Part shown: positions 33,954 through 44,965 of the stretch, one piece after another
How the letters are laid out: every line of letters begins with the position of its first letter
Numbering within the stretch: position 1 is the stretch's first letter
Origin: Welwitschia mirabilis
Taxonomy: Eukaryota > Gnetophyta > Gnetopsida > Welwitschiales
Direction of reading: 5' to 3'
Assembly (NCBI GenBank): GCA_051453625.1
Contig: JBOZIK010000001.1
Location: 178,846,672 to 178,905,008 of the forward strand
Length of the DNA: 58,337 bases
Position numbers and translations under genes: made by a program
Notes under the pieces: generated by a model
Databases searched by the model: none
Seen by the model: only the letters and a program-made list of their open reading frames with translations
What the model was told of the DNA's origin: nothing

Positions 33954-35100
33954 TAAAAGTCCTAAAAGGGAGTGAATAGGACTAATAATATATGAGTTAA
34001 AACAAAAACCTTTTTCTTAAGAAATTAATTAGCTTTGTAAAAGATAATATATTTGTAAAAAAATGAAAATAAAAAATATTATTAGCATATAAGATTTATA
34101 GTGATTATATAAGATTTATAGTGATTCAATAATGTATCTACTCTAATCTTCAAGGAGAGATAGTAGCATTGTATTCCCTGGTTTTCTTAAAGTTTTTTAA
34201 CTAATTATTTTTGATTGATCATCAACTCCTTGCACAATTATAATGATTTTTAGGCTTATCATCAAACTTTTAGAACTTGAAGTAGTTTGAAGGCTTAGAC
34301 TTAACCACAAAAATAAACTAAGAAATGAGAAAGTGTCTTTTAAGAACTAATGGAATAATGTGATTACTATTCAGAATGATCACTAGAGATTAGATCATAG
34401 ATTACAAAGATTTACAAAGATAGTTTACTATTCACTTTATAAAAATATCTAACTGTATAAAATAGATTTTAGTCTTTTTTAAATAGGAAAGAAAGATAGT
34501 TATTAGATAAAATATTAGAATGTTGATTTCAAGATGTGATTATATAAGATTTCAAATAGATTTGGTTCCTAACACCCTTGAAGGATGCACTAACAGAAAT
34601 AGGTATTGAAAATTACCAAACATTCACTTGTAGCTAAATGTTTTCCAACGGTATAAGAGTGAAAACATCTACCTTAAAAAGATAGGAATGTCTATGCTTC
34701 TAGGGAGGAGGATGTCCACCCTCAGGATGGTGAAAACATCTACACTACTAGAAAGGTTAGGATGTCCATCCTTAAATGGGTGTAGACATTCACACCTATC
34801 ATAGGTATTGACTGAGAGAAACTGAGAGGAGGGGGAACATCCAAGCTACTTGAAGTGGGGACATTTAGGCTTGAGAGATTTTCTAGTTACATGTTTTCTA
34901 TAAGGAGAGGGGACATCTGCCATATCTAAGTAGGGATTTCCATTCTTTTTTTGAGTGGGGATGTCTACCCTATCTTAAGTGGGGACATCCGTACTTGAAA
35001 GAGGGCTTCTCCCTTTTTTATAAACTAACTGAAACTAAAGATTACCAACTTTTTAACTTATCCTTACATCTATTATCATCATTAAAACCTTCTACTCATA
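33954..35100 (-). repeat. E1 5' LTR
   Basis: Partner of 25689-26814. Lies between PBS and TSD. Contains two hairpin units (34203-34267) and the GACGTC-like array (34670-35000). Confidence 0.85.
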
Positions 35101-35105
35101 ATAAG

Positions 35106-35230
35106 TCCAAAGGGTAACTTCTAATGAGGTAATTTAATGATAAGAGAAGATGTAAGTTTTCTCTTAAGTTCTTCAAAGACATGTTAAGACTTAACAGTCT
35201 ATCTAAAAGAGGAATTTTTTCTTAAAATAT
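35106..35230 (-). pseudogene. B RNase H, N-terminal part
   Basis: Minus-strand frames end in KLPFGL at the E1 insertion point, matching the xLPFELMCDAS start of gypsy RNase H. The rest of the domain lies at 25336-25683 beyond E1. Confidence 0.7.
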
Positions 35231-36300
35231 TACATAATGATTTGGAGATTTTATTAAAATGTTTAATGAACCTCCTATAATATCCTATATGTCCTAGAAA
35301 TGATCTAATTTCTTTCTACTTTTATGAAGTAGGCAAGTGTGTGGTTAAAGAAACTTTCATAAGGTTTACTTTCCTTTTCAAGAGATATTATATCTCAAAA
35401 ATATGACCTTGTTACTATAAAATTTCATTTTTTTCAATTAAGAACAAAGTATTTTTCTATACATTGCATAAGTACAAGCTCTAAGTTATGAAGATAATGA
35501 TCAAAAGAGAGCATAGATAGAGAAATTATCCATAAATGTTTTAAATCATGAGTCTAATAAATCAAAGAAAATTCAAATCATGCAATGTTGAAATATGACA
35601 GACACATTGCATAAACTAAATAACATTCTTTTATAAGAAAAAAGTGCTATATGAGTAGGTAAAAGTAGTTTTATGTTAGTCCTCATTTGCAGTTTCTATT
35701 TGATTGTACCCTAAATACCCATCTAGAAGCAGTAAAAAGATATCTCACAAGTTGTTCTAAGATTTGATTAAAAAATGGAAGAGGGAAATTATCCTTTCTT
35801 AAGATAATATTTTATTTTCTATAATCTATACACTGTCCATTTAATCACAGGCCTAGTGAATATAAGTCCATTGTGTTCATTTAGTACTAGTATAATTTTG
35901 AATTTGTTTACTACTATTTGAATTAAACTTATCCATTTACTATTTAAGATGATGTAGATGATTTTGTTATCTGATCACTTCATTCTTCACTACCTCTTTT
36001 AAGACTAGGTTTATTATTCATTAGGCTTTTATGGATGGTTTAGCATTTTCTTATAAGTAAATATGTTGCATGTAAATGCTAAGGTTAATGTCCCTAATGT
36101 CAGAAAGTGTTCATCATATTGCTTACCTATATTTCCTTAAAATATTTAGCTACTTGGTTTCTTGGAATGTGGATAAGAAAGAATTTACTATATTAGAAAG
36201 ATGGAATTATCTCCTAAGAAAACATATTCGATATCTTTTAGAAGAAGCTTAAGTTCAATGAGGTTTCATCCTGAGTGATTGGGTATGATTCATGCTCTTA
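35231..36300 (-). pseudogene. B reverse transcriptase
   Basis: Upstream end (about 36200-36240) has KDIEYVFLGDNSIFL, the PR-RT linker. FMDNFSIY at about 35521-35550 is the catalytic FMDDF motif with the second Asp changed to Asn, so the copy is inactive. HTCLLH-like and LGHIGYYRRFI-like connection segments follow near 35270-35330. There are many frame breaks. Confidence 0.75.
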
Positions 36301-36359
36301 AGGAAAATCCAAGGCATTGTTCTTATGATAAAAAATGGAGGATTCTTGGTAATATAGAT

Positions 36360-36800
36360 GGATTTATATCCTATCCATGTATTCTATTCCATCATCATTA
36401 GAAGGCAATTTTATGGCATTGAAAAAATTTAATTCTATTGTTATGTTATCAAAGAACATTTCCATCAAACCATTTGTTAAATTAATTAATACATTTGAAG
36501 TTGCTAGGAAAGGTCTTTTTAAGATGATGGGTAGTAAATGATTCATTGTATTTTCCATGTCCAAAACTATAAAATCCATGGGAAAGTAACAACTATTCAT
36601 CATAACAATCACATCCTCCCTAATTTGTAATAGGATTTCTACAAAATTATTAGAAAGCTAGAGTTAGTTTTTCATTTTTTTAAGCCCTTTTAGACTAACT
36701 TTTTATCCATTTCATAAGAAAGTAAGTTTATACTAGCTCCTAAGTCTAGCAGGGGTTGGTTAGGTTGCTTGCTTCCTATGGTAATAGCAATGTTAGGATA
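36360..36800 (-). pseudogene. B aspartic protease
   Basis: NQPLLDLGASINLLSYEM lies at about 36715-36765 with the DLGAS active site intact. The open stretch 36612-36364 continues with FPMDFIVLDMENTMNHLLPI then ILKRPFLATSNVLINL, the FPVDFVVLDM...LGRPFLAT signature. Only one stop separates the two halves, so this is the best kept domain of B. Confidence 0.85.
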
Positions 36801-38246
36801 TTCAAGGTCTTTGTATTTAAGTGGAAATTATTTTATAGGATTGCATTTTTTTGGTGCACTAAAAAGCCTTTTCTATTTATATTTATGTGCCTTTTCACTA
36901 TGCAAATGTCTTTGAAGAATTTTATTGAGGAAGGGACTTAATTAATGGCTTCTAAGAGGGAATATTTATTTTAACTTCTTTAAATATTTCTAATGCCTAT
37001 AATTAATTTTTTATAATATTATCCTTCCTAAGCTATTAAGGAAAAGGTAAAGGCTCTTTATGAATGGATAAGGATTCCTCTTTTATTCTGCTCCTTTTCT
37101 TGTTTGTTATAAAGGTCAATTTTTCCTTGGTCTTATTTTTCTTGGGTGATTTATCTAGTTATTTTTCACTCCTAAGGTGAATGGCTTTAGTCTCTTCTAT
37201 ATGTATAATATCTAATCCTTCTATATCTTTAAATCCTTTAGATTTAACTATGAACTTATAAGGAGTTTATCTAGTTTCCTTTGGTTTAGCTAAGAGAGGT
37301 GTGAGTTTGAATTTATTGAAGTTATTAAAGAACTTGAGTGAAAGTTTAACTAATTTTGTGAAGGTTTATTAAAAGAAAGCTATCTTGCTTAAGATTTATT
37401 CATGATTATGATTGAGCTAGGTTTGATATTTTATAAATTTTTTTAAGGATTTCTTCAAAGGAATGGATGAAAATGATTATTAATAGTCTGATGGAAAGGG
37501 ATGGAAGAATGAATAAGAGAATGAATTTATTAGTTAATTGTTTTTATTATATGAATTATCTTATTTTCAAAAAAATTTGGAGTGATTCTTTCACCTAGGA
37601 TTATAAGTATTAGAACAGGAGTCCTTCTTTTGGTTTTTTTCACTAGAGTCTTTCCATATTAACATGTTCATTTATAGTGTAATGGAATAAGGGAATGGAT
37701 GGACGCTTGGCTATTTCATGGGTATTTATTTATAAAATTAGACATTTAAGTTCTATGGCTAAAGGCAAAGATAAGATGGAGAATGATTTTACTCTTCTTA
37801 CTAAGTTGTTTATCTTGTTATTCACTTCTAAGTTATTAGGTATTTTGAATACACTAATGAACCTAATATGATGATGGAATATAGATGGTTCACTTAGCTT
37901 ATCCTAATTTTTGGACTCTCAACTATGGTTTCAAGGTAATTTCAAACTTTATCTAATGGCATACTAAGAAGACTACCCCTACTCATCATCTCAACTAATT
38001 AATTATTATTTGTGAATAACCCATTATAAAAGAAACTAATTTCCCTCCCTAACCCAAATGTATGTTGTGAATGTTTTTTTAATAAGCCCTTAAATCTTTC
38101 TAAAGGTTGGGAAAAGGTCTTATGATCATTTTACAATTAGTTCATTATATTTCTTATTAAGCCATTCATCTTATGATTTAGAAATATCTGGGATACAAAA
38201 AACTTATTTAAATTGGACTAGGATCTAATAGGTAAGAGATTAAGAG
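36801..38246 (-). pseudogene. B gag, C-terminal two thirds
   Basis: Minus-strand frames show LERFKGLLKKHSQHTFGLGR, EISFFYNGLFTNNN and SLLSMPLDKV (about 37940-38120), matching the capsid part of Athila/Tat gag (WERFKxLLxxCPHHxxxxW...FYxGL). Pieces similar to the ...LRSGK and PFPxRL tail occur at lower coordinates. The N-terminal part lies at 55070 onward beyond element D. Confidence 0.75.
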
Positions 38247-39540
38247 TGTAGAGCTATTAACATATAAAAATTAACATTACAATGAAGTTAAATTATCAAT
38301 TAATCTCAATAAAAGACATTAATATAATTGGTTTTATTATCAAAACACATCTTCTATTGATTTTCATAATAATTGTGAACTTATTCAATTTTCCATGATA
38401 TTTTTAGATTAATTATGATGAATTGAAGGACATTGTTTAAAATGATGATCATCCGAGCTAACATGTCATCATTTCCACCTATGACCACTGGTGCCATTAT
38501 CCTTTTGTGTAAACTACATTCAAATTCACATTTCTAGATTATCATGAAAAATTGGATTAAATGCAATTATGGGATTGATGTAATCCCACATTAGAAGTCA
38601 ATTTCATTCTTGATGATACATAGTAATGAGGATGAGAACTCACAAAGCGACATTTGATAGGGTTGAGTATGTAATAGAGACATTAGCAGTAGATATAGCA
38701 TCTGGAAGTTAAGTGTTACATCGTCATAAGAATCTCTTCCAACATTATAAGCCAAAATCTTGTAATCAATCCTCACACTCATCTCTCCTTATAAAAGAGT
38801 CTTAAAACCTTCATTGTCTCATCTTGGACTTTGGAGAGTTGTATAACCTTAGAGCGTCAATCACAATTTCTTATTAAGCAACTCTTTGGGGGAGTAAAAT
38901 AGTCTTTGAGGATTTTTATGAAGTTCTTTTAGCATCTTTCTTCTATTATTATAAAGTATAAATTTTTTGTAATGCATAGGTTATTACTTTTTGATTTTAA
39001 TTCATGAGTTACATTATAATTAAAATGCTTAAGTAGTAACTTGACCACACACTAAACCTTATTGGATTTGAGTGAGCTCTTTTGTACATGATTTAAGTCT
39101 TCTAACATTATCAATTTTAAGTACTTAAGATCATTACTTTCTATTATTATTTAAGGATTTGAAGATTAAGTGACACTATTGAGTTCATCATTATTCGTAT
39201 GGTGAATGAAATTATATTACTATGATCTAAGACAAAATACTTGATGGTTTTATTTATTTTACAAGAAGGCATTAGACAACATTGGAGTGAAGGATTTCTT
39301 AAAAACAAATTAACGATACTTTGGAGGTAGTTTACTTTCCCCCTCTCTCAAGTTAAAGTTTCAACTTAAACTCTAAAATCATCTCTCTCTCTTATCTTTT
39401 CTTTTCTTAAACTTTTATAACTTACATTAAGTTTAAGTTAGTGAAGATTCTGAATCATACTATCTATGTTAACCCTAATAAATAATGATAAGTAAGTGTA
39501 AACCCAGTTTTAAATCTCAACATTATAAAAATAATGAATA
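38247..39540 (+). repeat. D 5' LTR
   Basis: It starts TGTAGAGC and matches 53684-55069 along its length. It ends about five bases before the PBS. Contains a TATA box (38790-38797) and a CT-rich block near 39380. Confidence 0.8.
38790..38797 (+). promoter_or_regulatory. TATA box of D 5' LTR
   Basis: TATAAAAG preceded by CTCTCCT. The same context is found in the 3' LTR at 54297, which supports a real promoter element. Confidence 0.6.
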
Positions 39541-39545
39541 GATTT

Positions 39546-39563
39546 TAATGCTATTATTAGGAA
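39546..39563 (+). promoter_or_regulatory. D primer-binding site, tRNA-Asp type
   Basis: TAATGCTATTATTAGGAA against TGGCGCCGTTGCCGGGGA: every one of the mismatches is C-to-T or G-to-A. It sits directly after the LTR. Confidence 0.65.
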
Positions 39564-40499
39564 CAACGACATGATAGAATCTTAGAGGAGTACTACTTTA
39601 TTCTTTTTGTAAAGTTTTTATACATAGCTTTTGCTCTTTTAGTATGGGGTATTGTTCCTTTCTAGTGATACCTAGACTGATCCCTTTTATTTTGTTTTAT
39701 GTGTTTAGTTTCTGTTCTAGTGGTCGACACGGGTCATTATAGTAAAATTTGAACTGGTCTATTTTTTTTTTTGATTTTATTCTAACTTGTTTTACATAGG
39801 TCTAACATTTTATTGTAGGTTTCCTTAAGAATAAAAACTTTTAAAAAAAAGAAACTTTAAAAATTTGATTAACTTTATGTTAGGTTACATATTTGCTGCA
39901 TTTTTCTACATTTTTTGGTATTTTTATTTCTATCATTTTGTTGCATGCTAAAAACATTAAAATTTTAATTTGTTTTTCATAAATTTGTTAATTTTTAAAT
40001 TCAAATTCACTTATGTTATTTATTTTAGATTTATCTCTTTGTAACTTATTACACACAACATTTTGCACTTGATCAATGAACTTTTATATGAAAACTGAAA
40101 CTATAAAACAAAACCTAACTAGTGTTATAACCTACCCTTATGGGCACCACTATTCTTTATGCTTTTATCTAAAAACTTTGTGTAAATCCTAAAACCTCTA
40201 TGACTTATAGGCTTTATGAAAAATAATCTAAAACTTGCCTAAAAGTTACCTGAAATGTATTCTTGTATGCATTAGACCTGTGACAAAGCTGAGACATTAA
40301 TTTACAATAATATGGACCTATTTACTAATCATAACGGAATGTGAGATCTCAAGTTTTAAAATGAAAACCAATCCCATGAAGATTTCTAATAAGGATCCTC
40401 ATCTAAAATAGCTAAAACAACAATTAGTAAAATCCCTGATTCCCATTGTAATAACAACACGATATAAATAATATAATTAGAGGAGCCATATCTACTCAA
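39564..40499 (+). other. D leader
   Basis: Untranslated stretch between PBS and the first gag-like frame. No motif recognised. Confidence 0.45.
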
Positions 40500-41501
40500 G
40501 GCCTAATTTCCCATATAATGACTTATTACCTTATCTAATAGGTAGCTAAACAACAAGCGTCTATTGCTACTATTATTAATATAACCCCTTCATGACTATC
40601 TCTAATCCTAATTCTTAGGAACAACTTCATGCATTTTGCTGCTACTCATAAGCTAGAGATTAGAGTTCAAAACCTTTGCCACATAAATATTGTTTCATTT
40701 TCGTAGATTCAAGTCCTAGAACTGATACCTTTTTCTCAAAGAATTTGAGTGTGTCCTATCAATAGTTTCCTAATATCAAAACACTCATAATTCATTTAAG
40801 CTTATCTTATTTTCTTTTTTCTTAAAAGAGAAGGTAAAATTTTGTGTATACACCACTAAAACCTATTCTATTTTAAATTGGACTAATCTAAGAAAGGATT
40901 TCATCTTCAAATTCTTTATCAATCATAAGATGAATGCTCTAACGAAGAAAATCATGAATTGTGAATAAAAGAAACATAAAAAATTCTCCCAAGCCTTAGA
41001 GTGATTTAAGGATCCATTACAAAAATGCCCCTAATATGATATCGAGTCAAGAAGGGAAATAAGCTTTTTCTATGATGGGTTATACACCAATAACCACCAA
41101 TTAATTGAGAAGATTAGTAGGAAAAAATTCCTTAGCATGCCTTTAGATGAAGTTTAGAAATACCTTGAGAATGTTGTTGAGAGTTCAAAAAATTAGGAGA
41201 ATCTAATAGAACCATCTAGATCATCCCATCCTATTAGATCTACATGCATGTTCAAGATCCTTGAAAACTTTAGAGTTAATAATAATATAAATTAATTAGC
41301 AAGGAAACTAAAATCTTTAACTACCTCACACTCACCTTAATCTATGAACACTAATCCAAATATCTAATATGTCATATCGACATCCATAAAATAACTAAAT
41401 TCCCTTCCATTTCATTTTTTGAATATATAGTTAACAAGCAATAAACACAGTTGGGTATGAATGGCAAAATCCCAAATATGATCCATACTCAAACACATGT
41501 A
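40500..41501 (+). pseudogene. D gag, N-terminal and capsid part
   Basis: Plus-strand frames include FFLKEKVKFCVY-like (about 40820-40860), FKFFINHKMNAL (about 40900-40935), SRREISFFYDGLYTNNHQLIE (about 41045-41110) and KKFLSMPLDEV (about 41125-41160). They closely parallel B gag, placing D and B in the same lineage. It is cut at about 41502 by E2; the tail continues at 48775. Confidence 0.75.
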
Positions 41502-41689
41502 ATCCTTGAAATTCCTAGAGGGGGTGTGAATAGGAATAATAACCACTAATGCAAACTAATTCCAAGAAAAATAGAAAAATAAAAAAATAATTATTTCATA
41601 GGATTTATAGTGATTTGGCAACATGCCTACTCCACTTTTCAAGGAAAGACAAGATGTCCTCTTCCTTAGTTTCCTTATCACTCTAGAAC

Positions 41690-41845
41690 TAATGATTTTT
41701 TGGCTGATCGTAAATTCCTCTTATAACAGTAATGATTTTTCAAGCTTATCATCAATCTTACACAAAACAGTAATGATTTTCTAGGCTTATTATCAACCTC
41801 ACACACAACAGTGATGATTTTCTAGGCTTATCATCAACCTCTCAT
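41690..41845. repeat. Tandem hairpin units in E2 3' LTR
   Basis: Units of about 41 bases, each with TGATGAT...ATCATCA or a variant around tttctaggctt. The clearest is at 41811-41837. They lie 3' of the TATA box in element orientation, so they would be transcribed. Confidence 0.7.
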
Positions 41846-42064
41846 ACCTGAAGTCTTTTAACAGCTCAGACTTAACCACAGAAAGAATAGAAGAAAAATG
41901 AGATGTTCCTCAAGCACAGATGCAATAGTATAGGATCTACTTTAAATAAATATATAATATAGGATTATAAATGATAAATAGATCACCAAAGACTAATTTA
42001 CGTTCTCTTCAAAAAATTGTATGTGCCTTTGTATTTCAGTTATCCTAACAAAATAGGTTTTACT

Positions 42065-42073
42065 CCTTTTATA
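42065..42073 (-). promoter_or_regulatory. TATA box of E2 3' LTR
   Basis: TATAAAAGG on the minus strand. The 5' LTR has TATAAAATGG at 48140-48131. Confidence 0.55.
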
Positions 42074-42249
42074 GAGAAGGGAGAAATAGCTATTGAAGAA
42101 AACCATAAATGATGATTCTGATGCATGTCAATTTGATATTCCAATTAAATTCATATTTATAATATGATTGAATGATATGCCAAAAGAGAATAGCTATTGA
42201 AAGTCACTGCGCTTTTGCCTAAAGAAGACTATTTTTCGCATGGTTCAAA

Positions 42250-42605
42250 GGAATGACGTCCACCTTAAGAATTAGAGATGACCTTACTTTGAGGAGGGAG
42301 GACGTCCATCCTCAAGGTAATATAGGCATTCACACTACTAGGAGTGTGGGTATGTTCACCTTGGAAAGGAATTAATATTCACACCTACCACAAGTGTAGA
42401 TTAGAAAAAATTTAAATTGAGGAGGAATGTCCAAGCTGATTAGAGTGGGACATCTACACTTGAGACCTATCAATCATGTTTTCTACAAGAAGAGGGGATG
42501 TCCACCTTGTTTGAATGGGGACGTCTAGGCCTAAGACTTGTCATAGATACAATTTACCCATAAGTGAAGGGAACATCTACCCTATTTTAAGTGAGGACAT
42601 CCACA
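42250..42605. repeat. GACGTC-like word array, E2 3' LTR
   Basis: Intact GACGTC at 42255-42260, 42301-42306 and 42520-42525, plus several decayed copies (GGATGTCC, GACATCT, GAACATCT) to about 42600. The array lies in the U3 part, upstream of the TATA box in element orientation. Confidence 0.7.
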
Positions 42606-42702
42606 TGTAAAGGTTGGCTTCTTAATGTGATTGTGATAAATGATGATCATATTTTCGCTTGATTATTACATGTGTTAGCATCATTAAAACCTTATACTTA
42701 GA

Positions 42703-42720
42703 ATCTCCCCATTTTTAATG
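42703..42720 (-). other. E2 polypurine tract
   Basis: AAAAATGGGGAGAT on the minus strand, directly before the 3' LTR. Confidence 0.7.
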
Positions 42721-43149
42721 AGTACAAATCCATTAATCTAAAGAACCTATTCAAGATGACCTCCACTTGAGTTTGATGACTAGATTCCCTTGAGTTTGAT
42801 ATCCCTGTTAGAATGATACAATTATTATATTTCATATAGTATTTACATTACTCCTCCTTTTGGAATTATATATTCTAAAATATAAATAAGTAATACACAA
42901 AAATACCCATGAAAAGCATGTGTACAGGAGAAGAATAATAATAAACATACATGATGAAAATAATAGATTTTATATTAACCATTAATAAAAAAGATGATTT
43001 ACTATTTATCAGTTTAGAGTACATAAGAGTAAATTTGGACTGATAAGCATACAAACACAATAGATACAAAGACACAAAGACACGAAGACCAGAAGAAGAT
43101 ACAAAAATAAAAGAAAGATGAAGACACATTTAACTAGATTCCACCACAT

Positions 43150-44289
43150 TTCCATTGCTACTACTGCTACAAGAAGTGGATGCCATCTTCAACCCAAAAT
43201 TAGAAAGAGATTTTTTATCTTAGATAGCTGAGATGAGAACTATTTAAGTCACTTGTTATTTGAGGAGATATCCCTTGAAGACTCATCAGGTTGAATGCAC
43301 TTGAATCTCCTAGTAGGAGGAGAAGTTGGGGCTGTAAGAGCTGTGCCTTTCATAAATGACTTTGATACTAAATTTCATTTTTAACCTTTGGTAGAAATGC
43401 CTAGTCATGATAAATCTTAATGATAAGACCTCTATATGGTAGTGCTGCTGAATCCATAGATGTGTAGAAAGCCATGTTTTATAGAGTCAGTTGAGGTAAG
43501 TTAAGTTGAAATTTTTGATCATAGCAATACATAACATAAGCACATAGAGGAGACACTTCATCCATATGACTAAGTTTTAGAATGACATCATAGAAATAAT
43601 ATGAAAAAGTACCTTGAAGATTAGCTTTAAAAACTAAGTGGGAATGGTAGTTCACCATTTCTCTTGTCTTTCATATAAAAATTCATTGAGCTTATTTTTG
43701 GAAATTAAACTATCTAAAACTAAAACTGAAGAGATATGAATATAATCAACACAGTCTAATGGAAACCCAAGATCATCAGAAATCATTTCAAAATCAATCT
43801 TAATCTCAACACCATACAGATTTGAAACAAACTAATTTTGTTCATGTTGATAGAAACCATCATCGTAAAACATACGAATCAAANNNNNNNNNNNNNNNNN
43901 NNNNNNNNNNNNNNNNNNNNNNNNNNNNNNNNNNNNNNNNNNNNNNNNNNNNNNNNNNNNNNNNNNNNNNNNNNNNNNNNNNNCATACAGATTTGAAACA
44001 AACTAATTTTGTTCATGTTGATAGAAACCATCATAGTAAAACATACGAATCAAATTCACCAAAGGATGAGTATAAGATTTTAGAATATAAGTCCAACCTA
44101 ACTCTTTTAACCTAGGCAGGATATTAAAATAATGTTTGAAAGTGTCTTGCAAATTAACCCTCTCTAGAGCAAGAAGCTTTTTATTGAAGCTTTGGGTCCA
44201 TATTGCTTTTTCCTAAGAGTCACAAAGGGCTCTGCTTTCTTATCCCTGCTTTTATCCTTTTTTCAAATAGAAATCTTTGGACTTGGCAT
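43150..44289 (-). pseudogene. E2 accessory ORF, plant transposon protein-like
   Basis: It starts at ATG 44289-44287 (MPSPKISI, then a stop). Later frames show LIRMFYDDGFYQHEQN and NLYGVEIKIDFEMISDDLGF (about 43760-43880), close to the LVREFYANL...VRGVEIxFD...ISxxLGIP pattern of the plant transposon protein domain. A Ser-rich end (SCSSSSNG, about 43160) precedes the spacer. It corresponds to E1 27240-28256. A gap with duplicated flanks (43813-44054) lies inside. Confidence 0.6.
43813..44054. other. Assembly gap (100 N) with duplicated flanks
   Basis: Exactly 100 N (43884-43983). The 71 bases at 43813-43883 recur at 43984-44054 with one difference. A plus-strand ORF spanning the gap is an artefact. 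Confidence 0.85.
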
Positions 44290-44499
44290 GGTGGAAATTT
44301 AGAGAAAGAAGAAAAGAAATAAGATATTAAAGAAGGAAAAAGACCAAGAAAATAAACTAAGAAAGGAACACTTACTTTTAAGGACTAAACCACTAAAAAG
44401 TGATAGGATGAGATAAAAGAAAGAGGGGATGATCAAATTTATAGAGGTAGATAACCAAGGATGGTTTTGATAGAATAAAAAGTAAATTCACATCTACTA

Positions 44500-44640
44500 G
44501 GTGTGTGGACATCTAGCGTTTTAAGGGATATACGTCCAGCCTCCACTTGGCCTGAGACCCACTCTTAGGTGGGTAGACATCCAAACTCCTGAAGGGGTAG
44601 ACATCCAAATCCTTGGAGTAACAAGAAGGTTTGATAACAA
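44500..44640. repeat. GACGTC-like words outside the LTR, E2
   Basis: Words ACATCTAGCG, ACGTCCAGCC, AGACATCCAAAC and AGACATCCAAAT occur between the accessory ORF and pol, as in E1. Confidence 0.5.
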
Positions 44641-44819
44641 GAAGTCTGAATTCCTAGAGTAATAAGAAGGTCCGATGATAAGAAGAAAAAGGATAGGTTT
44701 GAACAAAAATAAAAATGAAACTGCAAATGAAACTAAAAAAATGATGTTCTTAATGCAAAATTTAAAAAAAAAAAGAAATTGATAAAATGTACAAATTATA
44801 GTATTAAATTTAAACCAAA

Positions 44820-44965
44820 TAAGTAATACCTTGGTTTGACATGTTCCTATGCCTAACTCAATCCTTGAAAGCTTAAATCTTGCTTCTGAAGGTAGCTTGG
44901 TAAACATGTTCCCAAGTTGTCTATTTGTCAATACATGATCAAGCTGAATTATTATGGATGTGAAC
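44820..44965 (-). pseudogene. E2 RNase H end
   Basis: LDHVLTNRQLGNMFTKLPSE then FKLSRIELGIGTCQTK, the C-terminus of copia pol. Only this last part remains; the rest of RNase H is deleted relative to E1. Confidence 0.75.

Larger units (their letters stand above)
25684..35105 (-). mobile_element. E1: Ty1/copia element, SIRE/Maximus-like
   Basis: The element (25689-35100) is flanked by the perfect five-base TSD ATAAG (25684-25688, 35101-35105). Minus-strand order: 5' LTR, PBS, gag with zinc knuckle, protease/GAG-pre-integrase, integrase, RT, RNase H, an extra ORF, PPT, 3' LTR. That order (INT before RT) defines copia, and an ORF after pol is typical of the SIRE lineage. LTR ends have decayed from TG...CA to TA...TA. 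Two gaps lie between pol and the 3' LTR. Confidence 0.85.
41507..42702 (-). repeat. E2 3' LTR
   Basis: Starts TGAAATTCC on the plus strand and ends ...CTTAGA, from ...CTTACA. Contains a TATA box (minus, 42073-42065), four hairpin units (about 41690-41840) and the GACGTC array. Confidence 0.85.

Noticed and set aside
42875-43129. 84-codon hydrophobic minus-strand ORF, possible membrane or env protein
   Set aside because: It is translated from the AT-rich spacer after the accessory ORF; the E1 counterpart is not open, so the hydrophobicity is probably base composition.
43822-44115. 97-codon plus-strand ORF with a repeated peptide
   Set aside because: It spans a 100-N gap with duplicated flanks and runs antisense to the E2 accessory ORF.
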